From Candidatus Scalindua rubra (lineage in GTDB: Bacteria > Planctomycetota > Brocadiia > Brocadiales > Scalinduaceae): a stretch of DNA of 64,000 nt. The notes beneath the pieces were generated by a model, which worked only from the letters and a program-made list of their open reading frames with translations, made no database searches and was not told the DNA's origin. The DNA lies in assembly GCA_001723765.1 (NCBI GenBank), contig MAYW01000003.1, forward strand, positions 1-64,000, read 5' to 3'. Positions 1-9,073 of the stretch are shown one piece after another; position 1 is the first letter of the stretch; every line of letters begins with the position of its first letter. The position numbers and the translations under genes were made by a program.

Positions 1-47
1 ATATTAGGTAGTCGCCTAAATACTTTCAAGTTTAAAATTTCATTGTT

Positions 48-64
48 CTTAACCCGAACGAGTC
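48..64. repeat. Left arm of a 17-bp inverted repeat around nxrCB
   Basis: CTTAACCCGAACGAGTC here is the exact reverse complement of 3470-3486, downstream of the small secreted-protein gene. The two arms bracket nxrC, nxrB and the secreted protein gene. The right arm sits in a longer structured block, so this is probably one member of a dispersed repeat family rather than a defined element end. Confidence 0.6.
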
Positions 65-172
65 GGAAGAGAAATGTAGGGCGAGGCTTTGGCCTTGCGT
101 TTATTGCAACATGTTACACACATTAAAATATTTTGCCAAAAATGGGCAAAAAAATTTTACTAAGGACATAAG

Positions 173-200
173 CCTTTTCCGAGACTTCGCTCGGAAAAGG
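173..200. repeat. Perfect 11-bp stem hairpin upstream of nxrC
   Basis: CCTTTTCCGAG (173-183) pairs perfectly with CTCGGAAAAGG (190-200) around the six-base loop ACTTCG. No T-run follows on either strand, so it is not a canonical terminator. It may close an upstream transcript outside the window or act as a leader structure. Confidence 0.7.
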
Positions 201-253
201 TGGCTCGCTTCGGAGCAGTTACAACCACAACTAATACAATAAGTTACAACATG

Positions 254-271
254 TCGACAAAAAATTGTCGA
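254..271. promoter_or_regulatory. nxrC: Candidate operator palindrome before the nxr operon
   Basis: TCGACAA-AAAA-TTGTCGA is a perfect 7-bp inverted repeat with a 4-base spacer, 58 bases before the nxrC start. A second short palindrome (AGCGCTAAGCGC, about 277-288) follows, then AT-rich sequence and a strong AAGGAGG ribosome site at about 313-319. The position fits a transcription-factor site for the NXR operon. The regulator is unknown, and this is inferred from symmetry and position only. Confidence 0.35.
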
Positions 272-328
272 TTTTGAAGCGCTAAGCGCCTAATTATACA
301 ATCACTATAAAAAAGGAGGAATAATAAA

Positions 329-1285
329 ATGTTAAAAGAGTTATTAGTGAAATCGGCTTTCTTTGTAAGCATTGCTGCTGCTTTTGTATTTACTTTTAAT
401 GACAAAATATTAGCGCAAGGTTTAGAAAAGGAAGCAAGTATAGAGGAAAACATTCCTACAAAAACACCTTTAATTGTAAAATACTTAAATTTAGATATAA
501 ACTCTACAGATAAGGCATTTGAACAAGTAGATCCATTAAAAATTGAATTACAGATTCAAGATTTGGCATTTCCTAATGGGGGAGGTTCTGTAACTGAGTT
601 AGAAGTTAGAGGTTTTCACAATGGAGAGACGATATTCTTTGGTCTTACATGGAGTGATGAGACAAGGGATGAAAGAGCTATTACGTCTACTCAATATAGG
701 GATGCTGTTGGTATGATGTTCCCTTTAGATATTGTGACTATATCTCCAGAAACGCCATTCAGCCCCAGAATGGGTGATAGGGGTAGGCCAGTCAATATCT
801 GGCATTGGAAGGCTGACTGGGAAAAAGAATTACATTTAGCCGGTGGATACGAGCATATGGAAGACCAGTATCCTAACATGAATAGCGACTTTGATTTTGA
901 TCCAAATCCATTACATTATCATAAAGAAGCATATGAAAGTGTTCCCCTCATGGCAGGTGGAATAGCTGGAGGAAGTATATTATCTAAAGCGAATAGAGGT
1001 CGATCAGTTGAAGATATGAATGCTATAGGGTTTGGAACTCTTACTTCACAAGCCCATCAAGACGTAAAAGGTAAAGGTACCTGGGCTAATGGAAAATGGA
1101 ATGTTGTAGTTTATAGATCCCTGATAACCCCGGATAAAGATGACGTACAGTTCGTGCCTGGTATGGAGACATTCTTTAATGTTGCAGTATGGAATGGAAA
1201 CGAAGGTGATAGAGACGGGCAAAAGTCTATTAGCATAAGGTGGAGTCCTTTAAAGATAGAAAGGGTCGAGTACTTAGCAGAGTAA
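329..1285 (+). CDS. nxrC: Nitrite oxidoreductase gamma subunit NxrC (haem b type)
   Basis: 318 aa. It begins with a Sec-type signal: basic LLVK, hydrophobic FFVSIAAAFVF, and a likely cleavage after ILAQ near residue 30. The mature part resembles the ethylbenzene-dehydrogenase/DMSO reductase type II gamma-subunit family, a beta-sandwich that binds one haem b and passes electrons out of the NxrAB heterodimer. The family call rests on the length, the signal peptide, WSDETRDE-like and WNGNEGDRDGQKS stretches, and above all the position directly before nxrB. The start is set by AAGGAGG nine bases upstream. An 81-base gap separates it from nxrB, which has its own ribosome site. The axial haem ligands cannot be assigned by eye. 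In anammox bacteria the enzyme is placed in the anammoxosome, and the signal fits export into that compartment. Confidence 0.9.
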   Translation: MLKELLVKSAFFVSIAAAFVFTFNDKILAQGLEKEASIEENIPTKTPLIVKYLNLDINSTDKAFEQVDPLKIELQIQDLAFPNGGGSVTELEVRGFHNGETIFFGLTWSDETRDERAITSTQYRDAVGMMFPLDIVTISPETPFSPRMGDRGRPVNIWHWKADWEKELHLAGGYEHMEDQYPNMNSDFDFDPNPLHYHKEAYESVPLMAGGIAGGSILSKANRGRSVEDMNAIGFGTLTSQAHQDVKGKGTWANGKWNVVVYRSLITPDKDDVQFVPGMETFFNVAVWNGNEGDRDGQKSISIRWSPLKIERVEYLAE

Positions 1286-1366
1286 ATTTCTTTAAAATAA
1301 CTATTAATAATAATATTTAAATATTTTGTATATTAAAATATATGTTAAAAATAAAGGAGGATAATA

Positions 1367-2629
1367 ATGACACTTGTTCATAATTGGCATCTCGGAAGAA
1401 CGATGGAATATCCATACTTTGAATCAAGGCCAAAACAGCAATTTGCGGCTGTGTTTAATACAAATAGGTGTATTGCCTGCCAGACCTGTACAATGGCCCA
1501 TAAAAGCACCTGGACATACAGCAAGGGGCAGGAATATATGTGGTGGAACAACGTAGAGACAAAACCTTATGGAGGATATCCACAATTTTGGGACCACAAT
1601 ATATTACAGTTGTTGTGGGACAACGGGAACAACCCGATGGAATGGTATACTTCCGCCGAAGACAAAGATGATAAAAAAGCCCCTTACGGGCTTTACAATG
1701 GCGATACAATATTCGAATTGGCTCAAATAAAGGGTCTTAAACAGCATGCTGTGGGCTATATTCCGGATGATAAGGAATGGAGATTCCCGAATATTTATGA
1801 GGATACTGCTGCGAGTGAGAAAACAAATATTGAGACCGAACAGGTAAGTGAGTATTCAGAACTCCCTGAACATAAGAGATGGTATTTTTATTTGCAGCGA
1901 TTGTGTAATCATTGCACCTATCCGGCTTGCCTCGCTGCATGTCCCAGGAAAGCAATCTATAAACGTAAAGAAGATGGTATTGTTTTAATAGACCAGAAGC
2001 GTTGCAGAGGATATAGAAAGTGTGTAGAACAATGTCCATACAAAAAGCCGATGTACAGGGGTGAAACCCGTATTACTGAAAAATGTATAGCCTGCTATCC
2101 AAGGGTAGAGGGAAAAGATCCGGTTACGAAGGGGCGAAGAATGGAGGCAAGGTGTATGGCGGCTTGTGTAGGTAAGATAAGGTTAAACGGACTTCTTACA
2201 GGTGATCGCAATAAACCCGACCCGAAGAATCCTATGGATTGGTTAATAAGGATTCATAAAGTGGCATTACCTCTTTATCCTCAGTTTGGGACTGAACCAA
2301 ACATTTACTATATTCCGCCGAGATGGGCGCCCAGGGGATACCTGAGGCAGATGTTCGGTCCCGGTGTGGATGAAGCAATCGAGAAATTTTCTGCGCCTTC
2401 CAGGGAATTGCTGGCAATAATGCAACTCTTTAGAACCACACAGACAATGATATCCAAGTTTGAGATTGAGAAAGGAAAAAAGGTTTATGAGACACAGGTA
2501 AACGGGAAGAAGTTCGAGGTGTACGATGATACTGCGATTGGTTACGCGGAAGATGGGACGGAAGTGGTGAGGATTAAAGTTGAAGAGCCAACGTGGGAGA
2601 GTTCAAAAGAAAGGTTTTTCTCGTACTAA
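1367..2629 (+). CDS. nxrB: Nitrite oxidoreductase beta subunit NxrB (multi Fe-S)
   Basis: 420 aa, NarH/NxrB family, the four-cluster electron wire between the molybdopterin subunit and NxrC. Cys motifs run in the usual order: C35-x2-C38-x2-C41; CNHCTYPACLAACP near 183; CRGYRKCVEQCP near 217 (Tyr stands where NarH has the Trp that marks the 3Fe-4S site); and CIACYP with RCMAACVGKIR. Oddity: the fourth ligand of the first motif, normally Cys as in C-x2-C-x2-C-x3-C, is His45 (codon CAT). There is no signal peptide, so the protein is expected to be carried by the Tat-type leader of NxrA. Start ATG follows AAAGGAGG. Lengths and flanking text (GKGQEYMWWNNVETKPYG) match NXR-type beta subunits very well. 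Confidence 0.95.
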   Translation: MTLVHNWHLGRTMEYPYFESRPKQQFAAVFNTNRCIACQTCTMAHKSTWTYSKGQEYMWWNNVETKPYGGYPQFWDHNILQLLWDNGNNPMEWYTSAEDKDDKKAPYGLYNGDTIFELAQIKGLKQHAVGYIPDDKEWRFPNIYEDTAASEKTNIETEQVSEYSELPEHKRWYFYLQRLCNHCTYPACLAACPRKAIYKRKEDGIVLIDQKRCRGYRKCVEQCPYKKPMYRGETRITEKCIACYPRVEGKDPVTKGRRMEARCMAACVGKIRLNGLLTGDRNKPDPKNPMDWLIRIHKVALPLYPQFGTEPNIYYIPPRWAPRGYLRQMFGPGVDEAIEKFSAPSRELLAIMQLFRTTQTMISKFEIEKGKKVYETQVNGKKFEVYDDTAIGYAEDGTEVVRIKVEEPTWESSKERFFSY

Positions 2630-2687
2630 AAGAGAATCGAAAATAATTATTAAAGGAAGTTTTATTAATTAGGGAGGATAAAAGAAA

Positions 2688-3284
2688 ATGAAATACCCGA
2701 AATTTATTGGGATAATTGCTGTATTTATCTTTGTGGGTATGAATGCTGTAGGGATTTGTTCTAAAAGCGTTGTTGCCGAGGAATGGTCCGGTGGATTTGA
2801 GGCATTTAAACCGGCTGATGATACAAAGTACCATATGAGAAATACAGGTAGCATAAATTGGGGATTATATCAAGAACAGTCAAGCGAAAAATCGGAGCCG
2901 CTTATTACAGAATTATACTGGGTGGAACATGGAGGAAAGGGTTGGTTGAACAGACTAAAGGAAGCCGAAGGCCAATCCAGAGTGAAGTATCTAACTCCCG
3001 CGAATTTAGATGAAGGAAAGTACCAGAGTCCATGCCCGTTATGCGGAAAACCAACATATTTTTGGTTGGACAGCGGGCATATAGATAGTGATACAGTGAA
3101 GCATATAAATGCAGATTATCCTGATTGGGAAAAAGCAGACGGTGTTTGCCGTAATTGCTTTGAGTGTTATGCGGTTAGATCAGGTAAATGGTATGACGGT
3201 AACCTGGCATCTACAACAGACCAATATGTGTTTGGATATAAAAAATCTAGACAGGCGCTTGATTATTTTAGCAATGTCAAGTGA
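2688..3284 (+). CDS. Secreted NXR-operon protein with C-terminal zinc-ribbon-like module
   Basis: 198 aa. The N-terminal signal peptide (GIIAVFIFVGMNAVGI) probably ends after VVA-EE near residue 30, so the protein should share the NxrC compartment. Residues 116-168 hold two Cys pairs, CPLC (116/119) and CRNC (154/157), with PDW before and GKW after the second pair. The same 53-residue pattern recurs at the C-terminus of the HExxH protein encoded at 4360-5352. It lies 58 bases after nxrB behind its own AGGGAGG. A secreted partner in the nxr operon could be the tubule-associated NXR subunit reported for Kuenenia, or a maturation factor. This is inference from location, since no catalytic motif is visible. 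Confidence 0.75.
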   Translation: MKYPKFIGIIAVFIFVGMNAVGICSKSVVAEEWSGGFEAFKPADDTKYHMRNTGSINWGLYQEQSSEKSEPLITELYWVEHGGKGWLNRLKEAEGQSRVKYLTPANLDEGKYQSPCPLCGKPTYFWLDSGHIDSDTVKHINADYPDWEKADGVCRNCFECYAVRSGKWYDGNLASTTDQYVFGYKKSRQALDYFSNVK

Positions 3285-3521
3285 TAGACTCAAAAAAACT
3301 GAAATGGTAGCCGCACCTTTAGGTTGCGCCTAACCTTTAAGCTGCACCGTATATGAGGTTTTTTGTTAGTTTTTAGGTATTTATGTAAATTTAAAATTCC
3401 TGTTCCGACTCGCCCAGCCTTTTCTTATCCTGCTCTTTTTATAAAAAATGCGGATATTAAAAAGAGCTAGACTCGTTCGGGTTAAGGATAAATTAGCTAT
3501 TTAAAAAATTAAAGGAATATT
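3285..3521. repeat. Structured intergenic block between the NXR genes
   Basis: No gene. It holds an imperfect hairpin (GCTCTTTTTATA at about 3432-3443 against TATTAAAAAGAGC at about 3455-3467) and the right arm of the inverted repeat (3470-3486). A second CGACTCG word lies near 3408. A purine-rich AAAGGAA precedes the GTG start at 3522. Confidence 0.55.
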
Positions 3522-4292
3522 GTGTCAAACGAAAAGAATGAGAAGGTAGAGAAATTACTTGCATCCAGCCAAATATACCAGTTTCTTTCGATGTGCCTTT
3601 TTGAACCGGATGAAAAATTAGTTGAATTCCTGAATAATAAGGATTACATGAACGAAGTAGGAAGTTGTCTGAGAATGAACGGTAACGGTGAATTGTCAGG
3701 GACTTTTAAATGTGTGCAGGATGAGCTTAAAAACATATCACCGGATATAATGCATAAAGGATATCTGCATATGTTTGGTAATGCAACTGTAGCCATGGAT
3801 TGTCCACCTTATGAAATGTACTTCAGCGGTTCTCACATATATCAACAAACACAAGACTTGGCTGATATTTCAGGATTCTACAGGGCGTTTGGATTAGAAG
3901 TATCAAAGGACGACACTAATAACAGATGGGATCATATAGCCGTAGAACTGGAGTTTCTGCATTTCCTAACTTATAAAATAGCATATGCGATCGAAAATCA
4001 TGGAGAAAAGGAACTGGAGTCATGTGCTACCGGGAAGAAAAAGTTTTTAAATGCACATATTGGTAGATGGATACAGGCTTTTTCAAAAGCTGTAGAGAGA
4101 AAGACTACCGTGGAGTTTTACAGACAGGTTGCAAAGTTGGCTAATGATTTTGTTCATCTTGAAATGAAAAATCTGGGGGTCAGTGCCGAAGAGATAGATG
4201 AATTGCAAAGTGGAGAACCTGATTATTTGCAAAGGCTTGAAGGTAAGAGCGCCTCGGCATGTGATTCATGTATGGAAGAAGAGAAGTATTAA
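3522..4292 (+). CDS. TorD/NarJ-type chaperone for NxrA
   Basis: 256 aa, GTG start (MSNEKNEK) with AAAGGA six bases upstream. The TorD/DmsD/NarJ all-helical family is recognised by the core: YEMYFSG near residue 105, then ADISGFYRAFGLEV, then WDHIAVELEFLHFLTYK. These chaperones bind the Tat leader and apo-catalytic subunit of molybdoenzymes, so nitrate-reductase-like NxrA can receive its cofactor before export. The gene lies between nxrCB and nxrA, where such a chaperone is expected (often called NxrD). The C-terminal tail has CDSCMEE, an unusual Cys pair of unknown role. Cytoplasmic; no signal peptide. Confidence 0.85.
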   Translation: MSNEKNEKVEKLLASSQIYQFLSMCLFEPDEKLVEFLNNKDYMNEVGSCLRMNGNGELSGTFKCVQDELKNISPDIMHKGYLHMFGNATVAMDCPPYEMYFSGSHIYQQTQDLADISGFYRAFGLEVSKDDTNNRWDHIAVELEFLHFLTYKIAYAIENHGEKELESCATGKKKFLNAHIGRWIQAFSKAVERKTTVEFYRQVAKLANDFVHLEMKNLGVSAEEIDELQSGEPDYLQRLEGKSASACDSCMEEEKY

Positions 4293-4359
4293 TGAAGTTA
4301 TGGATATCGCAAAATTTTTAGATATTGTAATTTGATCTGTGCTTTGGTCGGAGTATTAT

Positions 4360-5352
4360 ATGCTTGATAAAAACCAAAATGCCACACAAAATCTTACACT
4401 AGAGAAGGATGTAGGGCATGAGATAATCTACGATATTCAATTAGTTGACGATATAGTATTTAAAGGTCTAGCCGAGAGAGAGAGGCATGGTGACATTGAG
4501 TTGTACAATAAGTACCATGAACTGAGAGATGGAATTTATGAAATTGAACAGGAAAATAGGCCAAAGAGATTTAGAGACCTGGATAACGATTTCTTTCATC
4601 GGTTAGGCTATGATATTTTTTTAAAAGAAATACTAAATGAATACCCCGGAATAAAGGATAAGATTGAGGAAGTGCACGTAAGAAGGGCGACCACTAAGCA
4701 AAATGAAGGATCAAATGTAGTTGACAATGGTAAAAAGGTTATAATAAGGTTGTATCCGGAACAGTTTATAGAAGGTGGTAAAGAAATACATAAGGTGCTT
4801 GCTCATGAGCTTATGCATGTTTCTGACATGATGGATGAAGATTTTGGTTATAGCGTGGAACATTTTGACTGTTCTCCTATGGAAGAACGTATAATAAGAG
4901 ATAGATACAGACTTTTCTGGGATATTTACGTGGATAGCAGACTTGAAAGAGAAGGAAAAGAATCTATCGCCAACAAGGAGATTCGAAAGAAAGAGTTTGA
5001 TTCATTTTTCAGTAAGATTCCAGAAGATACCAGAGGCTCAATATTTGAGAAAATGTGGGGAGGAAAAGAGCCTCTAACACACCCTAAAATGATCGAATTG
5101 TCTAAGGATATTAATAAAGTTCTTGCGATAGCGAAAGAAGGTAATCATGAGAATGAAGCAGAAAGAGTAGGACCTCTTCCGGGGACTACCTGCACACTGT
5201 GTGGATTCCCATCATTCGAATGGGTAGAAGACATAGAAAGTGATGAAGAAGTCGTTAAGATTTTAAAGGAGGATTTTCCCGATTGGAGTCCACATGATGG
5301 TGTATGTCCCAGATGTGTGGAATATTATAAAGTGAAAGCCGGTAAATGGTAG
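4360..5352 (+). CDS. HExxH metalloprotease-like NXR accessory protein with zinc-ribbon-like tail
   Basis: 330 aa from ATG 4360. An upstream GTG at 4339 is open, but TCGGAG six bases before 4360 favours the ATG. The centre carries HELMH (residues about 149-153), the zinc-binding signature of gluzincin-type peptidases, followed by an acidic stretch that may give the third ligand. The last 55 residues (CTLC ... PDW ... CPRC ... GKW) match residues 116-168 of the secreted protein at 2688-3284. There is no signal peptide or membrane segment, so it is cytoplasmic. Placed between the chaperone gene and nxrA, it could process or quality-control an NXR component. Peptidase activity is inferred from the motif only. 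Confidence 0.7.
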   Translation: MLDKNQNATQNLTLEKDVGHEIIYDIQLVDDIVFKGLAERERHGDIELYNKYHELRDGIYEIEQENRPKRFRDLDNDFFHRLGYDIFLKEILNEYPGIKDKIEEVHVRRATTKQNEGSNVVDNGKKVIIRLYPEQFIEGGKEIHKVLAHELMHVSDMMDEDFGYSVEHFDCSPMEERIIRDRYRLFWDIYVDSRLEREGKESIANKEIRKKEFDSFFSKIPEDTRGSIFEKMWGGKEPLTHPKMIELSKDINKVLAIAKEGNHENEAERVGPLPGTTCTLCGFPSFEWVEDIESDEEVVKILKEDFPDWSPHDGVCPRCVEYYKVKAGKW

Positions 5353-5398
5353 AAGGCGTATACAACATCTTTTAGTATTATGAGTAAAGCAAATATAG

Positions 5399-5444
5399 CG
5401 GAAGGCTTCTTGCCCGACGTGCTTTTTGGCGGGTAGCCTTCCAA
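5399..5444. terminator. Hairpin between HExxH gene and nxrA
   Basis: GGAAGGCT (5400-5407) pairs with AGCCTTCC (5436-5443), with an inner GCCCG/CGGGT stem. It ends without a proper T-run, so it may be an attenuator or a REP-like repeat rather than a strong terminator. Confidence 0.4.
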
Positions 5445-5533
5445 ATTACAAAACAGTGAGAAATGGATAGCTTAACATAAGTTATTAAATAGTTCATATT
5501 TACCATATTAAATTTTTATAAAGGAGGATGCTT

Positions 5534-8500
5534 ATGAAACTTACACGAAGGACATTTATAAAGATCGCCGGAGGGATAACAGCAGCGGTTTCAATACCTA
5601 CGAGAAAGGCGCTTGCTTTTAAATCATTAAAGCCTGCGGTAGAGGTTGTTAATCCTCTTGATTATTATCCTGAAAGAGAATGGGAAGATGTTTATAGAAA
5701 CCAATATCGATATGATCGCTCGTTTTCATTTTGTTGCTCTCCTAACGATACCCATCAGTGCAGGGTGAGGGCATTCGTGAGGAATAATGTTGTAGTAAGG
5801 ACAGAGCAGGATTATGAACATCAGGATTACACGGATATTGAAGGAAGACAACCACAAAGGAGCTGGAATCCGAGGATGTGTTTAAAAGGTTTTACTTTAT
5901 TTAGAAGGGTATACGGTCCGCATAGATTAAGGTTTCCGATTCTCAGGAAGGGCTGGAAGCAGTGGGCGGATGATGGGTTTCCGGAGCTTGACTGGGAGAA
6001 CAGGGAAAAATATAAATTTACATCCAGAGGTACCGATGAGCATATTAGGATGTCATGGGATAATATACTCGATTACGTAGCGAGGGGTATGATTCACATA
6101 GCAAAGACATACAGTGGCGAAGAGGGAAAGAAAAGGCTGCTGGAGAGAGATAAATATGCTCCGGAAACGCTTACACATTGGCACGGCGCCGGCACCAGGT
6201 GTTTTAAAACCCGTGGTGGGATGGGGTTATTAGGCGTTATAGGAAAGTATATGGGACAATATCGTTTTTGTAATATGCTTGCCCTTCTTGATGCTAATGT
6301 AAGGGGTGTAGGTCCGGACAAGGCACAGGGAGGAAGAAGATTTTCAAACTATACATGGCATGGCGACCAGGCGCCCGGTCATCCTTTTTCCCACGGCTTG
6401 CAGACGTCAGATATTGATTTTGCAGACTTGAGGTACTCTAAGTTAACTATACAAGTTGGAAAGAACCTGATTGAGAACAAGATGCCGGAGTCGCACTGGT
6501 TAACAGAAATTATAGAGAGGGGTGGTAAGATAGTGGTTATTGCGCCTGAATACAATCCTGCTGCAACAAAGGCTGATTACTGGATACCTGTCAGGACAGG
6601 ATTGTCGGATACTTCTATATTCCTCTGCATCGCTAAAATACTTATTGATAAGAAATGGTATGATGAAGACTATGTTAAGAAGTTCACAGATTTCCCTCTT
6701 CTGGTAAGGACGGATACGCTTAAACGACTAAAGGCGGACGAAATATTTGAGAACTATAAACATGAAAAGCTCGAATATTCTAAAGAGGTACAGGGACTGA
6801 AGGATAAACAAAGAGAGCAGATAGGGGATTTTGTTGTATATGATAAAAAATCAAAAGGCTTTAAGGCGATAACAAGAGAGGATGTTGGTAAGAAACTCTT
6901 TGCAAAGGGTATAGATCCTTCTCTCGAAGGCACGTATAAGGTGAAGACTTTAGACGGTAAGGAAGTAGAAGTTATGACACTCTTTGATATGTATAAAGTA
7001 CACCTTAGAGATTTTGATGTGAAAACAACTTCAGATATTACGGGATCTCCTGCACACCTGATCGAAAGGCTTGCCAAGGATGTAGCAACCATTAAGCCTG
7101 TATCCATACATTACGGAGAGGGAATAAATCATTATTTCCATGCAACTCTGCATAATAGGGCAACATATCTGCCATTAATGTTAACTGGTAACGTAGGGTA
7201 TCATGGATCGGGTTCACATACGTGGGCGGGTAATTACAAGGCTGGAAACTTTCAGGCATCAAAATGGTCTGGACCAGGGTTTAAGGGTCCAATAGCGGAG
7301 GATCCTTTCAACATGAACCTGGACCCTTATCTAGATGGCAAAAAAGTAAAAGCCCGCAGCTATGCAATGGACGAAGAAGTTGCATTTTGGAACCATGGAG
7401 ACACTCCGTTGATTGTAAATACACCCAAGTACGGCAAGAAATGCTTTACTGGAAAGACACACCTTAATACTCCTACTAAGTCATTGTGGTTTAATAATGT
7501 CAATCTTATAAACAATGCAAAATGGGTGTATGAGATGCTAAAGAATGTGGGTCCTAAGATAGACTTGATTATGTCAAGCGACGTGATAATGACCGCATCC
7601 GTACAATATGCGGACGTTGGATTACCGGCAAATTCCTGGATGGAGTTTGAGACTTATGAAGTTACGAGTGCGTGTTCTAACCCGTTTTTGCAGGTATGGA
7701 AGGGCGGCATAAGGCCATTGCACGATTCAAAAGATGATGTACTGATGAGCGCCTTGCTTGCAAAGAAAATAGGAGATATTCTTGGGGACGGCAGGTTTGC
7801 AGATTACTGGAAATTTGCGCTTGAGGGTAGACCTGAGGTGTATATGCAGAGGCTTTTTGATGGCAGTGTTCCGACAAGGGGTTATAAGGTAAATGACATC
7901 ATTGCAGGTAAGTATGGCGTTCCGGGTGGCGCGCTCATGAACTTCCATACATATCCCAGGTTGCCATTATACGAACAGGTGACCTATGACCGTCCGTTCT
8001 TTACTGATGATGGAAGACTCCATGCCTACTGTGACATACCGGAGGCGATTGAATACGGAGAAAACTTTATATGTCATAGGGAGGCTGTAGAAGCGACACC
8101 TTATCTTCCAAACGCTATTGTTAGTACAAACCCGTATATAAGACCTGATGATTACGGAGTACCGAAGAGTCATATGGGAGCGGATGAGCGTCATGTAAGG
8201 AACATAAAAATGCCCTGGAGTGAGGTAAAAAAGACAAAAAATCCTTTATGGGAAAGAGGTTACAAATTCTTTTGTGTTACACCCAAGACAAGACACAGGG
8301 TGCATTCTCAATGGAGTACGGTGGATTGGAATCTTATCTGGGATAGCAACTTTGGAGATCCATATAGGATGGATAAGAGGTCTCCTGGTGTAGGCGAACA
8401 CCAGCTTCACATTAATCCACAGGCAGCAAAGGATTTGGGCATTAACGATGGTGATTATATATATGTGGACGCAAACCCGGTTGATAGGCCGTACAGGACC

Positions 8501-8980
8501 TGGAAGCCTAATGATCCATTCTATAAGGTTGCAAGACTTATGGTAAGGGCGAAGTATAATCCTGCATATCCATACCATACGACCATGATGAAGCATGCCC
8601 CATACGTGGCAACCGAAAAGAGCGTTAAGGCGCACGAGACGAGGTCTGACGGCATGGCGATGTCATCGGATGGATATCTTTCTAATTTCAGATATGGTTC
8701 GCAGCAATCGATAACCAGGTCATGGTTGATGCCGATGCACATGACAGATACCCTTTTCCATAAGAAGAAGGTTGCAATGGCTTACATGCACGGTGGTGAG
8801 GCGGACAATCATACTGTAAACACGGTTCCAAAAGAAACCCTTGTGAGGATTACAAAAGCCGAGGATGGAGGATTGGGCGCTAAGGGAATTTGGGAGCCTT
8901 CTAAAACAGGCTTTACACCGGCAAATGAGAGTAAGTTTATGAAACTATATCTTGAAGGTGGAACCACAAAGGTTGAATAA
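5534..8980 (+). CDS. nxrA: Nitrite oxidoreductase catalytic subunit NxrA (molybdopterin)
   Basis: 1148 aa from ATG 5534. The ATG at 5528 touches AAGGAGG and is too close, while 5534 has a six-base spacing. The leader LTRRTFIKIAGG is a twin-arginine signal. Next come Cys67-Cys68, Cys76 and Cys116 for the FS0 cluster region (CCSPNDTHQC ... MCLKG). The rest is a type II DMSO-reductase family fold that binds bis-MGD molybdenum (QVGKNLIENKMPESHW, NVGYHGSGSHTWAGN, and a C-terminal molydopterin-dinucleotide domain from about residue 920). It oxidises nitrite to nitrate, feeding electrons via NxrB and NxrC. Length matches NXR-type alpha subunits. It is preceded by its chaperone and followed by a terminator, so it ends the operon. 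Confidence 0.96.
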   Translation: MKLTRRTFIKIAGGITAAVSIPTRKALAFKSLKPAVEVVNPLDYYPEREWEDVYRNQYRYDRSFSFCCSPNDTHQCRVRAFVRNNVVVRTEQDYEHQDYTDIEGRQPQRSWNPRMCLKGFTLFRRVYGPHRLRFPILRKGWKQWADDGFPELDWENREKYKFTSRGTDEHIRMSWDNILDYVARGMIHIAKTYSGEEGKKRLLERDKYAPETLTHWHGAGTRCFKTRGGMGLLGVIGKYMGQYRFCNMLALLDANVRGVGPDKAQGGRRFSNYTWHGDQAPGHPFSHGLQTSDIDFADLRYSKLTIQVGKNLIENKMPESHWLTEIIERGGKIVVIAPEYNPAATKADYWIPVRTGLSDTSIFLCIAKILIDKKWYDEDYVKKFTDFPLLVRTDTLKRLKADEIFENYKHEKLEYSKEVQGLKDKQREQIGDFVVYDKKSKGFKAITREDVGKKLFAKGIDPSLEGTYKVKTLDGKEVEVMTLFDMYKVHLRDFDVKTTSDITGSPAHLIERLAKDVATIKPVSIHYGEGINHYFHATLHNRATYLPLMLTGNVGYHGSGSHTWAGNYKAGNFQASKWSGPGFKGPIAEDPFNMNLDPYLDGKKVKARSYAMDEEVAFWNHGDTPLIVNTPKYGKKCFTGKTHLNTPTKSLWFNNVNLINNAKWVYEMLKNVGPKIDLIMSSDVIMTASVQYADVGLPANSWMEFETYEVTSACSNPFLQVWKGGIRPLHDSKDDVLMSALLAKKIGDILGDGRFADYWKFALEGRPEVYMQRLFDGSVPTRGYKVNDIIAGKYGVPGGALMNFHTYPRLPLYEQVTYDRPFFTDDGRLHAYCDIPEAIEYGENFICHREAVEATPYLPNAIVSTNPYIRPDDYGVPKSHMGADERHVRNIKMPWSEVKKTKNPLWERGYKFFCVTPKTRHRVHSQWSTVDWNLIWDSNFGDPYRMDKRSPGVGEHQLHINPQAAKDLGINDGDYIYVDANPVDRPYRTWKPNDPFYKVARLMVRAKYNPAYPYHTTMMKHAPYVATEKSVKAHETRSDGMAMSSDGYLSNFRYGSQQSITRSWLMPMHMTDTLFHKKKVAMAYMHGGEADNHTVNTVPKETLVRITKAEDGGLGAKGIWEPSKTGFTPANESKFMKLYLEGGTTKVE

Positions 8981-8999
8981 CACTTGAGATGTAATGTAG

Positions 9000-9045
9000 G
9001 GGGTGCGTTTCCCCTGCCCGACAGACGGCAGGCGGGCAAACGCAC
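9000..9045. repeat. REP-like hairpin after nxrA
   Basis: GGTGCGTTT pairs with AAACGCACC around an inner CTGCCCG-ACAGACGG-CAGGCGGGC palindrome. The same GCCTGCCCGACAG words recur near 12560, 19410 and 56716-56786, so this is one copy of a dispersed G+C-rich hairpin family. Confidence 0.6.
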
Positions 9046-9073
9046 CACCTTTAAAAACTTGAAAGTAAAAATT

